From contig CABXDI010000003.1 in NCBI GenBank assembly GCA_902510815.1, positions 1 through 64,000 on the forward strand: a stretch of DNA of 64,000 nt, given 5' to 3'. Below are positions 18,773 through 29,410 of the stretch, piece after piece (the first letter of the stretch is position 1; the number at the start of each line of letters is the position of its first letter). The notes beneath the pieces were generated by a model, which ran no database searches, was not told where the DNA came from, and saw only the letters and a program-made list of their open reading frames with translations. This stretch comes from an uncultured Verrucomicrobiota bacterium. GTDB taxonomy: Bacteria > Verrucomicrobiota > Verrucomicrobiia > Verrucomicrobiales > DEV007. Position numbers and translations under genes: made by a program.

Positions 18773-19204
18773 CTAAGAATTCCTGCCTACTTTACGCTTC
18801 GCTTTTATTGCAAGATCTAGAGCTTTTTTATCTCCATGGCGAGCCACTGAAAACTTAGCAGTCTTACGAGTTTTACCTTCAGTCCAGGCTGCTTGCCAAT
18901 ATGCATAAAGCTTGCCTGCAGCGCTTTTTGAAACAACATGAGTAACGCCAGTAACACCACTCTGCTTAATTCTCTTTCGACGTGAAGCAGCAGCTTCTTT
19001 ACGAGCCTTGGGTAGTTTGTTAAAAATCTTGTCTCTGTACGCCTTAGCCATTTTTTGGGCTTTGGCTTTACTTCCACATGATTTATCAGGAAAAAACTTT
19101 TGAGATGTTTTTCCTTTATTTGTAATCCTTACATAGAACCCATGGTTCTTTTTTTCAGGCTGATCAATGCGACTTATTCCGTAGTTAGGTTTTATTTCCG
19201 GCAT
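18773..19204 (-). CDS. Stand-alone tandem AP2-like DNA-binding protein
   Basis: YGISRIDQPEKKNHGFYVRITNKGKTSQKFFPD and SGVTGVTHVVSKSAAGKLYAYWQAAWTEGKTRKTAKFSVARHGDKKALDLAIKAKRK. Confidence 0.65.
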   Translation of the reverse strand: MPEIKPNYGISRIDQPEKKNHGFYVRITNKGKTSQKFFPDKSCGSKAKAQKMAKAYRDKIFNKLPKARKEAAASRRKRIKQSGVTGVTHVVSKSAAGKLYAYWQAAWTEGKTRKTAKFSVARHGDKKALDLAIKAKRKVGRNS

Positions 19205-19420
19205 AGTGCCAGTGGGTTATAGTTTTATTAATGTAGAACATGCCCAATTAATTTGACTGGGAATGCGGTGGGGTCATCGACATTAAGGGCCGAACTTCAC
19301 TACTTATCTCCTATAAAAAGATAATTGTTTTGACACTAGTTCTAATTCCCTCCATGACAAGCATTAAGGACAAAAAAATAACAAACATTAATGAACCATT
19401 AATTTGTTTTGAGCTCGAAA

Positions 19421-19903
19421 TTATTTTAAGGTATTTAAGGCTCCATACACCCCAATCCCTACAGCCGTAGCGAGATTTAAACTTCTCGCTTTAGAAACCA
19501 TTGGAATCCTGACACAAAATTCAATTTGATCTTCAATAAGACTCTCAGGCAAACCTTTAGTCTCTCTGCCAAAGACAAGATAATCACCAGGATTAAATTG
19601 CACTTCCCAAAAAGGTTTTTCAACTTTAGTCGTAAAAAACCAAAACCGAGATCCCTCTTCTGAAGATGATTTTAAATCATCAAATGATGACCAAGTATTA
19701 AGGTCTAATTCATCCCAGTAATCCATACCAGCACGACGAAGACTTTTCTCATCCAAATTAAAACCTAATGGCTCTATTAAGTGCAACTTAGAAGAAGTTG
19801 CAACGCATAACCTGCCGACATTTCCAGTATTGGGAGGAATCTCTGGCTCTACCAGAACAATATTTAGTGGAGGTTGCGGAAAGATTTCCGAGCTAACACT
19901 CAC
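19421..19903 (-). CDS. trmL: tRNA (cytidine(34)-2'-O)-methyltransferase TrmL
   Basis: LVEPEIPPNTGNVGRLC; LVFGRETKGLP; IPMVSKARSLNLATAVGI. Confidence 0.93.
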   Translation of the reverse strand: MSVSSEIFPQPPLNIVLVEPEIPPNTGNVGRLCVATSSKLHLIEPLGFNLDEKSLRRAGMDYWDELDLNTWSSFDDLKSSSEEGSRFWFFTTKVEKPFWEVQFNPGDYLVFGRETKGLPESLIEDQIEFCVRIPMVSKARSLNLATAVGIGVYGALNTLK

Positions 19904-19932
19904 TAACTCTGTAAATAATTAAATTATGATAA

Positions 19933-20190
19933 TTACTCAGAGAGAGCAATTGGATCAACATTGACACGGCGACCACCTTGATCAAACCTGACATTTCCTT
20001 CTACTAGAGAAAAAATCGTGTAATCTTTACCAAGACCAACATTTTTACCTGGCCTCCACTTAGTCCCGCATTGACGTAAAATGATATTGCCCGCAATAAC
20101 ATGTTCGCCTCCAAACTTTTTTACACCTCGTCTTTTAGCGTTGCTGTCGCGTCCGTTTTTAACACTTCCTTGCCCCTTCTTATGTGCCAT
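19933..20190 (-). CDS. rpmA: 50S ribosomal protein L27
   Basis: [29 protein letters not shown]. Confidence 0.97.
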   Translation of the reverse strand: MAHKKGQGSVKNGRDSNAKRRGVKKFGGEHVIAGNIILRQCGTKWRPGKNVGLGKDYTIFSLVEGNVRFDQGGRRVNVDPIALSE

Positions 20191-20232
20191 ATCTATTTAG
20201 GTAATTGTTAATTGGTTTACTAAAGGTGAAAT

Positions 20233-20547
20233 TCAAGCGCTTATCTCTTTAATTGTCAGCCTCGTTAAATGTTGTCTATGCCCTTTAGTTTTGTGATATC
20301 CTTTTCTACGCTTAAATTTGAAAGCCGTAACCTTCTTAGCACGGTATTGATCAACCACTTCGGCTGTTACGGAAGCACCCGCGATCGTAGGGTTACCAAC
20401 TTTAACTTCTCCTCCATCAGAAAACATCAAAACATTATCAAAAGTGGCATCAGACCCAACTTCTAGGTCAAGCTTCTCGACATCAATACTAGCACCTTGA
20501 GAAACTTTATACTGTTTACCGCCAGTCTTTATGATTGCGTATGACAT
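20233..20547 (-). CDS. rplU: 50S ribosomal protein L21
   Basis: MSYAIIKTGGKQYKVSQG...FKFKRRKGYHKTKGHRQ. Confidence 0.97.
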   Translation of the reverse strand: MSYAIIKTGGKQYKVSQGASIDVEKLDLEVGSDATFDNVLMFSDGGEVKVGNPTIAGASVTAEVVDQYRAKKVTAFKFKRRKGYHKTKGHRQHLTRLTIKEISA

Positions 20548-20814
20548 GATTATTATAGTTTTTTATAGGTTAAAAACAAAACTTTTAACCCTTCTTGAGG
20601 GGCGGAGAAGCTTCCACATCCAAACGGATCCAGCAAGCGCTTTTTTCGATAATTGTTTATTAATATACTGTTTAAATAATTAGAAAACTACAATTCGTCG
20701 CAATAATACTTAAGAGTTCCTAAGTAATTACCAAAAAATCGAACATTTTAAGCTTCAAGTTCAATATCCATCGATTAATGATCTAATAAAATCATTAATA
20801 TCGATAGTCTTTTA

Positions 20815-21714
20815 ATGCCCCCTCTACCCCCAAATCTCCATCACTTGGAACTCTTTTATTATGTCGCAAAATATGGCGGCATTACGCCAGCAGTTAGAAA
20901 AATGCCATATGGCATTCAACAACCCGCGGTTTCTGGACAAATGCTACAGCTCGAACAAGAACTTGGAGTCAAACTTTTTAATCGAAGACCTTTTGCACTC
21001 ACTCATGCTGGCAATCAACTCTATGACTTTCTGGCTCCATTTTTTTCCGAATTGCCCAACATTGCCGAGCAACTCATAGGCGAAGAAAGTTCTCATTTGC
21101 GACTTGCAGCGTCGGGAACAATTCTTGCAAATCACCTGCCCGAACTTCTAGATGATCTCAAAAGGGATTATCCCAATCTTAAATTAAGCATGACCGAATT
21201 GATAGCTTCTGAAGCAGCAGAGAATTTATTAGCAAACCAAGAGATAGACATCGCTATAACCACACTCCACTCAAATTCAAAAAATTCATTGAAAACTATT
21301 GAGCTTTTGAAAACTCCCTTGATTTTAATTGTTCCTGAAAATTCTGAATTTAAAACATTCTCAAAAATAACTAATGGGGATGGCCAAATAAATGATCAAC
21401 CACTAATTTCACTTTCATCAGAACACGCCATTAATATTATATTCCAAAATGAATTAAAAAATAGAGGAATAGATTGGGACCCCCATGTTGAAGTTACCTC
21501 ACTTGAACTAGTTACCAATTATACCAGAAGAGGGTACGGTATAGGTTTAACTCTAGATGCACCTGGAATTGAAATCCCAAAGGGATTAAGAAAAATTAGC
21601 CTTCGAGGATTCCCTCAGTTAAAAATTGGCATCTTATATCAAGGAAAATTAAAGCCCATAGCAGAAAAGTTTGCCCTAGCTTCAGTAAGCCATGCCAAGA
21701 ACTTAAAATCATAA
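20815..21714 (+). CDS. LysR-family transcriptional regulator
   Basis: N-terminal HTH QPAVSGQMLQLEQELGVKLFNRRPFALTHAG. Confidence 0.9.
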   Translation: MPPLPPNLHHLELFYYVAKYGGITPAVRKMPYGIQQPAVSGQMLQLEQELGVKLFNRRPFALTHAGNQLYDFLAPFFSELPNIAEQLIGEESSHLRLAASGTILANHLPELLDDLKRDYPNLKLSMTELIASEAAENLLANQEIDIAITTLHSNSKNSLKTIELLKTPLILIVPENSEFKTFSKITNGDGQINDQPLISLSSEHAINIIFQNELKNRGIDWDPHVEVTSLELVTNYTRRGYGIGLTLDAPGIEIPKGLRKISLRGFPQLKIGILYQGKLKPIAEKFALASVSHAKNLKS

Positions 21715-21730
21715 TTCTAAAATTAATAAA

Positions 21731-22384
21731 ATGCTAAAAGGTCTTATTTTTGACTTCGATGGACTTATCGTTGACACCGAAACTGTAATTTACGAAACAT
21801 GGGAACAAGTCTATGAAGACAATGGACAATCACTTAAGCTTTCTGAATACAAACAATGTGTAGGCAGTGACTTTACTCAATTTGATCCAAGTAAAGAGTT
21901 AGAAAAACGATGCGGTAAAAAATTTGATTGGAATAAAATAAATCAACAAAGGGAAAGAACAATTAGAGAAAAGTTGGAAACGCAGAAAGCAAGACCAGGA
22001 ATTATCGATTTTTTAGAGGAGGCAAATAAAATTGGTTTAAAAATGGCAATTGCATCAAGCTCTTCTAAAGGTTGGGTTTTAGGTTGGGTTGAAAAGCTAA
22101 AGATAAAAAATTACTTCGAACAATTTTTTAACCGAGACGACGTAGAAAGAATCAAGCCGGCACCAGATCTTTTTTTGTCATCTTGTGAAGCATTAAATAT
22201 TAAAACCTCTGAAGCCTTAGTTCTTGAAGATTCTGAAAACGGGCTTAAGGCAGCCACCAGCGCAGGAATAAGATGCGCTATCGTGACTAATAAAATAACT
22301 GAAGGCGGCGACTTTTCCAATGCCATCATTCAGACAGATAATTTTTTTGATGAAACGCTAAAAAAGCTTCTAATTGATCTATAA
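21731..22384 (+). CDS. HAD-superfamily hydrolase, beta-phosphoglucomutase-like
   Basis: LIFDFDGLIVDTE, AIASSSS, KPAPDLF, EDSENGLKAA. Confidence 0.9.
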   Translation: MLKGLIFDFDGLIVDTETVIYETWEQVYEDNGQSLKLSEYKQCVGSDFTQFDPSKELEKRCGKKFDWNKINQQRERTIREKLETQKARPGIIDFLEEANKIGLKMAIASSSSKGWVLGWVEKLKIKNYFEQFFNRDDVERIKPAPDLFLSSCEALNIKTSEALVLEDSENGLKAATSAGIRCAIVTNKITEGGDFSNAIIQTDNFFDETLKKLLIDL

Positions 22385-22480
22385 TTAGTAGCATTATATA
22401 ACCATTCTTTAAGATCTTTAAACTCAGTTATTATAGCCTTTACTTTTGGTTATGACGATGGCAATTAGAGACTACCAAAG

Positions 22481-25400
22481 ATGCCAAAAGATACTAATAT
22501 AAAGAAAATTTTACTTATTGGATCTGGACCGATTGTCATCGGTCAAGGATGTGAATTTGACTATTCAGGCGTTCAAGCTTGTAAAGCTTTAAAAGAAGAA
22601 GGCTATGAAGTTGTTCTAGTTAATTCAAATCCTGCCACAATAATGACCGATCCTGAATTTGCAGATCGTACATATATAGAGCCAGTAACACCCGAAATTG
22701 TTGAAAAAATAATCATTCGCGAAAATCCAGATGCTTTATTACCAACCCTTGGTGGTCAAACTGGTCTCAACACTGCAATGGAGTTAGTCAGAAGAGGAAT
22801 TCTTGAAAAAAACAATGTTAAATTGATTGGAGCCAATGCTGAAGCCATCGAAAAAGGCGAAGACAGATTAGCATTTAAAGAAGCAATGATCAAAATTGGT
22901 TTGGATATTCCTCAATCAGGGGTGGCCCACTCAATGGATGAGGCAATTAAAATCGCTAAAGAAATTTCCAACAAAACAGGCAATCGTTTTCCTTTAATTA
23001 TTAGACCAGCCTACACACTCGGCGGTAGCGGTGGAGGCATTGCTTATAATAGTGAAGAATACGAAGAAATTGTTAATAGGGGTCTAGACATGTCTCCAGT
23101 TACAGAAGTCTTAATAGAAGAGTCTTTGCTTGGCTGGAAAGAATTCGAAATGGAAGTCATGCGAGACCGAAAAGATAACTGTGTGGTTATTTGTTCTATA
23201 GAGAATTTAGACCCCATGGGCGTTCATACAGGTGATTCCATTACCGTAGCACCAACTCAAACTCTAACGGATAAGGAGTACCAAATTATGAGGGACGCAT
23301 CCTTTGCCGTTATTAGAGAAATAGGTGTAGAAACTGGGGGTTCAAACATTCAATTTTCGATGTGTCCAGAAACTGGGCGAATGATCGTTATTGAAATGAA
23401 CCCACGAGTCTCGAGATCTTCAGCTCTAGCCTCGAAGGCTACAGGGTTCCCAATAGCAAAAATTGCTGCCAAACTCGCGGTCGGATATACTCTTGATGAG
23501 CTACCTAATGACATCACTAGAGAAACTCCCGCAAGCTTTGAACCAACAATAGACTATTGTGTCGTCAAAATTCCAAGATTTACGTTTGAAAAATTTCCAT
23601 CTGCTGATGATTCCTTAACTACACAGATGAAAAGTGTTGGCGAAGCTATGTCAATTGGAAGGACTTTCAAAGAAGCCATGCAAAAAGCTCTGAGATCTTT
23701 GGAAACTGGACGCTTTGGCTTTGGAGCTGACGGTAAAGTACTGAACGTGGACAATAGAGAAAAACTTCTATCCAAAATAGCAATTCCTAACGCCGAAAGA
23801 ATATTTTATCTTAGAGAGGCCTTTAAGCAGGGCATGGACACAGAAGAAATCTATGAAATTACTGGCATTGATCGATGGTTCCTAAGACAACTTGAAGACA
23901 TTTCTGCCCACGAGGACAAGATCAAGTCTGATAATACTGATCTCAATTTTAAAGCCGCAAAAAAATTAGGATTTTCTGATCGTCAAATCTCTCATCTTAC
24001 TAATCGAACTGAACTACAAGTTAGAGAATCACGAAAAAAACAAGGCGTTATACCTACCTACAGATTAGTTGATACTTGTGCTGCAGAATTTGAAGCATTT
24101 ACTCCTTATTACTATTCAACCTATGGGGACGAAAATGAAACCCGAGATGGAAAAACTAAAAAGGTTATGATCTTAGGTGGCGGACCTAATCGTATAGGCC
24201 AAGGAATAGAATTTGATTACTGCTGTGTTCACGCCGCTTTTGCTTTAAAAGAACTCGGATTTGAAACCATTATGGTCAATTCGAACCCAGAAACTGTATC
24301 TACAGATTATGATACCAGTGACAAACTCTACTTCGAGCCACTAACATTTGAGGATGTATTGAATATATTCGAATCAGAAAAGCCTTCAGGCACCATCGTA
24401 CAATTTGGCGGACAAACTCCGTTAAATCTTGCAGCTGGTTTAGAATCTAATGGGGTCAATGTTATTGGAACTTCTCCTAAAAGTATAGAACAAGCAGAGG
24501 ACCGAAAATTTTTCTCTGCTCTTCTTGATGAACTTGGCCTAAAACAAGCAGAAGCTGGAACAGCTACATCAGCTGAAGAAGCATTAGAAGTTGCCAAAAG
24601 AATATCATATCCTGTGCTTGTACGACCAAGCTTCGTCCTAGGAGGTCGTGCCATGGTTATAGTTTATGACGACAATGAGTTAAGATCTTATATGTCATCG
24701 GCCGTTGAAGCCAGCCCTGAGAGACCAGTCTTGGTAGACAGATTCCTAGAGGATGCAACTGAAGTAGACGTTGATGTTATCTCAGATGGTGATGATTCAG
24801 TAGTTGGAGCTATAATGGAACACATTGAGCAAGCAGGTATTCATTCAGGTGACAGCGCGTGTGTCATCCCTCCTTTCTCTTTGAGTGATACAATTAAAGA
24901 TGAAATATCTAAGGCATCTAAATCACTAGCAAAAAAATTAAACGTTAAGGGGTTAATGAACATTCAGTTTGCTGTAAAAGAGGAGGAACTTTATGTAATA
25001 GAAGTTAACCCGAGAGCCTCTAGAACCGTTCCTTTTGTCTCAAAAACCATCGGTGTACCACTAGCTAAACTTGCCGCGAAAGTCATGGCAGGTGAAAAGC
25101 TTAAAGACCTTGGCTTCACCGAAGAAATTACACCTGATCATTATGCTGTAAAAGAGGCAGTTTTCCCATTCGTGAAATTTCCGGGAACTGATATTGTTCT
25201 CGGGCCAGAAATGAAAGCCACTGGGGAAGTGATGGGAATCGATAATGACTTGGGAATGGCATATGCAAAATCACAGATGGCTGCATCTTCGCCATTACCA
25301 ACTGAAGGAAATATCTTTATAAGCCTTAAAGACCGAGACAAAGAAAAGGCAATAGACATTATAAGAGAATACCATGAACTTGGTTTTAGTCTCTATTCAA

Positions 25401-25714
25401 CCTCAGGCACTGCAAAAGTAATCGAAGATGCTGGGATACCCGTAACCAGACTATTTAAGCTTGCTGAGAAACGTCGCCCTAATGTTTTAGATATGATTAA
25501 AAATGGTGAACTTAATTTCGTCATTAATACTCCGAGCACAGAAAGAACCCCACGTGCTGATGAAGTTAAAATTCGTAGTTCAGCAGTTGCCAACAGTATA
25601 CCTGTAATGACTAATCTTCGTGCTGCAAAAGCCAGTGCACTCGCAATACGTTCATTAAAGTCACTTAAAACTGAAGTTCGAACAATACAGGAATTCCATT
25701 CAGATATTATTTAA
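22481..25714 (+). CDS. carB: Carbamoyl-phosphate synthase large subunit
   Basis: Full-length, two ATP-grasp halves, [24 protein letters not shown]. Confidence 0.98.
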   Translation: MPKDTNIKKILLIGSGPIVIGQGCEFDYSGVQACKALKEEGYEVVLVNSNPATIMTDPEFADRTYIEPVTPEIVEKIIIRENPDALLPTLGGQTGLNTAMELVRRGILEKNNVKLIGANAEAIEKGEDRLAFKEAMIKIGLDIPQSGVAHSMDEAIKIAKEISNKTGNRFPLIIRPAYTLGGSGGGIAYNSEEYEEIVNRGLDMSPVTEVLIEESLLGWKEFEMEVMRDRKDNCVVICSIENLDPMGVHTGDSITVAPTQTLTDKEYQIMRDASFAVIREIGVETGGSNIQFSMCPETGRMIVIEMNPRVSRSSALASKATGFPIAKIAAKLAVGYTLDELPNDITRETPASFEPTIDYCVVKIPRFTFEKFPSADDSLTTQMKSVGEAMSIGRTFKEAMQKALRSLETGRFGFGADGKVLNVDNREKLLSKIAIPNAERIFYLREAFKQGMDTEEIYEITGIDRWFLRQLEDISAHEDKIKSDNTDLNFKAAKKLGFSDRQISHLTNRTELQVRESRKKQGVIPTYRLVDTCAAEFEAFTPYYYSTYGDENETRDGKTKKVMILGGGPNRIGQGIEFDYCCVHAAFALKELGFETIMVNSNPETVSTDYDTSDKLYFEPLTFEDVLNIFESEKPSGTIVQFGGQTPLNLAAGLESNGVNVIGTSPKSIEQAEDRKFFSALLDELGLKQAEAGTATSAEEALEVAKRISYPVLVRPSFVLGGRAMVIVYDDNELRSYMSSAVEASPERPVLVDRFLEDATEVDVDVISDGDDSVVGAIMEHIEQAGIHSGDSACVIPPFSLSDTIKDEISKASKSLAKKLNVKGLMNIQFAVKEEELYVIEVNPRASRTVPFVSKTIGVPLAKLAAKVMAGEKLKDLGFTEEITPDHYAVKEAVFPFVKFPGTDIVLGPEMKATGEVMGIDNDLGMAYAKSQMAASSPLPTEGNIFISLKDRDKEKAIDIIREYHELGFSLYSTSGTAKVIEDAGIPVTRLFKLAEKRRPNVLDMIKNGELNFVINTPSTERTPRADEVKIRSSAVANSIPVMTNLRAAKASALAIRSLKSLKTEVRTIQEFHSDII

Positions 25715-25730
25715 TCTCTGAAATCTCAGA

Positions 25731-26252
25731 TTATTTCTGAAAAGACCCCACTGAAAATGGTCTCACTGAGCCATCTGGAAAAAGAACTAACATGCCTTTT
25801 CCGTGGTGATCCCCTACTTCCACTAACCAAGGCTGATTAGGCCACCTATACGCCGCAAGAGGACTACTTTTACTAAACCTAGTAGGAACATAAGTTCCTT
25901 TCATTTCTTCTTCTTCCACCCTAGGATTCATTCTACGGTAAGTGGGACAAATCCAAGTCTTTTTCGGGATATCATAATCCTCCTCAAAAGTTTCAAACCA
26001 GAAATTCCAAAAAGTTTGTTCATCATTATTCTCGGGAGCTTGCGGAAAATGACCATTATCCGTGTTGTAAGCGCTAAGAGCAGCAAAGAGACTTCTCATA
26101 TTACCAACGCAAGCTGCCTGTTCTGCCCTTCTTCTGATGGTATCACTAAGTGCCAATATCATAGAAGCTAACACTGCTATGATCGATACAGTAATGAACA
26201 ACTCTAAAAGAGTGAAACCACCTGAACTCTTAATATAGCATTTAGTCTTCAA
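25731..26252 (-). CDS. Type II secretion pseudopilin-like protein (start revised to TTG at 26252)
   Basis: KSSGGFTLLELFITVSIIAVLASMIL prepilin motif; ORF-track start at 26288 lies inside a hairpin. Confidence 0.75.
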   Translation of the reverse strand: MKTKCYIKSSGGFTLLELFITVSIIAVLASMILALSDTIRRRAEQAACVGNMRSLFAALSAYNTDNGHFPQAPENNDEQTFWNFWFETFEEDYDIPKKTWICPTYRRMNPRVEEEEMKGTYVPTRFSKSSPLAAYRWPNQPWLVEVGDHHGKGMLVLFPDGSVRPFSVGSFQK

Positions 26253-26271
26253 AACGAATATCTTAAAACTA

Positions 26272-26304
26272 AATGGGCCGACACCCAAAAGATGTCAGCC
26301 CATT
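26272..26304 (-). terminator. Hairpin terminator downstream of 26329..26904
   Basis: AATGGGC-c-GACA ... TGTC-a-GCCCATT. Confidence 0.65.
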
Positions 26305-26328
26305 AAAAATATACTTTTAGAAATTTGA

Positions 26329-26904
26329 TCACTGAGCTGCAGCTACAGCCACAATCGTATAGGATATTTGAGCTCCAAAAACTGTAGTGGCTACCACTCT
26401 AGTTTCAGCAGGTTCTATAGGATCAGCTACTGGCTCAGAGAGAACCAAAATACACTTCTGATCAGAACCATTCCCCGGCTCACCGGTTATTGGATTTGTA
26501 ATACCACTGGATCTACCATAGAAACGCATAACAGGTGCATCTGATGTAATGTCACACTGAAATGTACCAGTAACAGAACCACCAGCAGCACTAGCAGAAT
26601 TAATTATTCCGATAACAGATCCTGAACCTTCTCCAGAGGTCCGATCAGCAGTTCCAAAGCACTCGCCAATATATACTGTTCCTTCGTGAAAAATCACAGA
26701 TTGGTTTACTTGGGAAAACTGCGAAGTGACATCGTCTGAAAAACGAGCAAGTCCAACTCCATTTACCATATACATTACTGCCTGGTATGTTCCTGTTGTG
26801 GTTTGGCTATAGCTATTGTTTGACCAAGGGCCACCGACCCAAGCAAATGCTGAGGATCCTGAAATAACTAAAGCAGAAGTGATGAGGGTTAAAATCTTCT
26901 TCAT
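26329..26904 (-). CDS. Secreted hypothetical protein
   Basis: MKKILTLITSALVISGSSAFA signal peptide. Confidence 0.65.
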   Translation of the reverse strand: MKKILTLITSALVISGSSAFAWVGGPWSNNSYSQTTTGTYQAVMYMVNGVGLARFSDDVTSQFSQVNQSVIFHEGTVYIGECFGTADRTSGEGSGSVIGIINSASAAGGSVTGTFQCDITSDAPVMRFYGRSSGITNPITGEPGNGSDQKCILVLSEPVADPIEPAETRVVATTVFGAQISYTIVAVAAAQ

Positions 26905-27032
26905 ATAATGAACTTTTTACAAAAAACGGCGACATTATCAAGCAAAACCTCTAATTTTTATGTTTTTATTACGTTTTATTGTGAATTTTCCGTAAGTATC
27001 ACTAGCTAGATTGAATTTCCATTCCATCATTA

Positions 27033-27851
27033 ATGATGCAATTCAGCCAATTTGCTGATTATCATACCCACACACCTCTATGCCGACACGCAACAGGTGA
27101 ACCAATAGAATATGCCAAAAAAGCATTGGATTTAGGACTTGGAGAAATTGGTTTTTCCGATCATAGCCCAATGAATGAGGATGGTTTTGATAATTGGAGA
27201 ATGCTGAAATCCGAACTACCAGATTACATTGATTCAATCAAAACGGCAAAAGAGGAAGTTAAGGACATTCCTATCAAGCTCGGACTCGAAGTGGATTATT
27301 TTGAAAATGGTCATGCATGGATAAATCAATTATCCAAAATGGCAGATTATGATTACCTAATTGGCAGCGTTCATTATATAGCACCTGGTTTTGATATCGA
27401 TAATCCAAAATGGATCGGTCGCTGGACAGGAATTGCAGAGGTTGAGGAAATCTGGAAATCTTACTGGGCAATTTACACGAAATGTGCCCAGAGCGGATTC
27501 TTTGATATTATAGCTCATCCTGATCTACCAAAAAAATTCGGTCACCGACCAACAGGAGATTTAAGAAGATTTTACGAGCCCGTTATATTAGCGGCCAAAG
27601 AATCTGACATCTGTATAGAAATTAATACTGCTGGCTGGAGAAAGGATTGTAAGGAACAGTATCCTGAAACAGAGTTTTTAGAAATGATGTTAGCCGCTAA
27701 TATACCTATAACATTTAGTTCAGATGCTCATTCACCAGAAGAAGTTGGTATGGATTTTGAGAGAGCTATAAAATTAGCATCAGAAATTGGTTTTGATAGC
27801 ACTGTTAGGTTTAACAAAAGAAAACGATCTAAGGTTCCTTTCAATTTTTAA
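27033..27851 (+). CDS. PHP-domain histidinol-phosphatase (HisK-type)
   Basis: DYHTHTPLCRHATGEP, GFSDHSP, IAHPDLPKKFG, FSSDAHSPEEVG. Confidence 0.85.
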   Translation: MMQFSQFADYHTHTPLCRHATGEPIEYAKKALDLGLGEIGFSDHSPMNEDGFDNWRMLKSELPDYIDSIKTAKEEVKDIPIKLGLEVDYFENGHAWINQLSKMADYDYLIGSVHYIAPGFDIDNPKWIGRWTGIAEVEEIWKSYWAIYTKCAQSGFFDIIAHPDLPKKFGHRPTGDLRRFYEPVILAAKESDICIEINTAGWRKDCKEQYPETEFLEMMLAANIPITFSSDAHSPEEVGMDFERAIKLASEIGFDSTVRFNKRKRSKVPFNF

Positions 27852-27857
27852 GACTAT

Positions 27858-28703
27858 ATGAAGTTACAGGTTAGAGAAAGAATTATAGATTTCTCAGATC
27901 ATACCATGGTAATGGGTATCATTAATATAAATGATGATTCTTTTTCAGGGGACGGAACACTAGATCAAAACAAAGCTATGGAAATGGCCTTAGCGAAAGT
28001 TGATGAAGGAGCAGACATCATTGATATCGGCGCAGAAAGCGCCAGGACTAACAGAGCGCCTATATCTGAAGAAGAAGAAATCAACAGGCTAAAACCCTTT
28101 ATTAAGGAATTTCACTCAACTAATTGGGGAGAGCGTCGTCCAAAACCTTTATTATCTGTAAATACTTGGAGACCAGAGGTGGCCAGCAAAGTTTTACCAT
28201 TGGGAGTGGATATCCTAAATGATATTGGAGCCCTAGGCAAAAGTGATAATGCCAGAATTTGTGCAGATTATGGTACCGCACTTTTAATTATGCATAGCAT
28301 TGGACTCCCTAAAGAGCCTCATCTTGGACAAAAGTATGGAAATGTCATAGATGATATTAATCTTTTCTTTGAGAAAAAAATTAATCTTGCTGCATCAGTT
28401 GGACTGAACGTCGAGCAGATCCTTCTAGACCCAGGCATCGATTTTGCCAAGGACCGTGCTGAAAATTTGAATATACTAAAAAATCTAAAAGAATTCCACA
28501 ATCACGGACGACCCATCCTTGTTCCTGTCTCTCGAAAAACTGTTATTGGTGAAGTCTTAAGCATTAATGATCCATCCAGTCGAGATGCTGGAACAGTTGC
28601 TTGCTCTGTATCGTCTATAATTAGAGGGGCTGCTATTTTGAGAGTACACAATGTTAAAGCAGCAAGCCAAACAGTAAAAATCATACAAGAGTTAATGAAA
28701 TAA
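27858..28703 (+). CDS. folP: Dihydropteroate synthase-like protein, divergent
   Basis: MGIININDDSFSGDG, DIIDIGAESAR, DPGIDFAKDRAENL, PVSRKTVIGEV. Confidence 0.7.
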   Translation: MKLQVRERIIDFSDHTMVMGIININDDSFSGDGTLDQNKAMEMALAKVDEGADIIDIGAESARTNRAPISEEEEINRLKPFIKEFHSTNWGERRPKPLLSVNTWRPEVASKVLPLGVDILNDIGALGKSDNARICADYGTALLIMHSIGLPKEPHLGQKYGNVIDDINLFFEKKINLAASVGLNVEQILLDPGIDFAKDRAENLNILKNLKEFHNHGRPILVPVSRKTVIGEVLSINDPSSRDAGTVACSVSSIIRGAAILRVHNVKAASQTVKIIQELMK

Positions 28704-28706
28704 CAA

Positions 28707-29390
28707 TTAATTCCATTGACTGATCCTGCTATCCAGTTGGAAAACCTGACCAGAAACGCTCATCATTTTTTCGTGGAGGAAAAGAATAAATTCTGCAGCC
28801 GACTCCTTATTATTAAATACTCTTAAAGCATGCTCTTCTAGAGATCTATTTTTAGCATCCTCTTTAACATCGGCAGTAAATTTCGTTTCCATCCATCCAG
28901 GCAGCACACAATTAACACGAACATTTCTTTTACCTGATTCTAATGCAAGGCTTTTAGTAAAACCAATTAGAGCTGCCTTGGATGAAGAATAATTAGTCTG
29001 CCCCTTGGGGCCAGAAAGAGATGAATAAGAACCTATATTAATTATGTGACCTAACTGGTTCTTTAAAAAAATTTTTAAGGCTAACTTGGAACAAAGAAAG
29101 GCTCCTCTTAAATTCACATTCATAACTTTGTCCCACGATTCTGGAGTCATCTTTAGGGAAATCTCATCATCTTTTATTCCTGCATTGTTAATTAGCAATC
29201 CAAGATCTCTGGTGACTTTCGACTTAAAAAATGCATCTACAGATTCTCCATCTGTAACATCTAATTCGTACTTATCAGGGCATAAAACCTCATATCCTTG
29301 GTCTCGTAAATTAGCAGCCATTTCTTTAGCTAAATCACCTAAACCACCAGTAATTAATACTTGCGAAGACTCTTTGTTTTTATCAGTCAA
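28707..29390 (-). CDS. Short-chain dehydrogenase/reductase
   Basis: TGGLGDLAKEMA, LINNAGIKD, YSSSKAALIGFTKSLALE. Confidence 0.9.
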   Translation of the reverse strand: MTDKNKESSQVLITGGLGDLAKEMAANLRDQGYEVLCPDKYELDVTDGESVDAFFKSKVTRDLGLLINNAGIKDDEISLKMTPESWDKVMNVNLRGAFLCSKLALKIFLKNQLGHIINIGSYSSLSGPKGQTNYSSSKAALIGFTKSLALESGKRNVRVNCVLPGWMETKFTADVKEDAKNRSLEEHALRVFNNKESAAEFILFLHEKMMSVSGQVFQLDSRISQWN

Positions 29391-29410
29391 AGAAAAATTC
29401 TTTTTAAAGT

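Noticed and set aside
18817-19077. 86-aa overlapping ORF in the AP2-like gene
   Set aside because: Alternate frame; the 18773..19204 frame shows domain-like repeats while this one does not.
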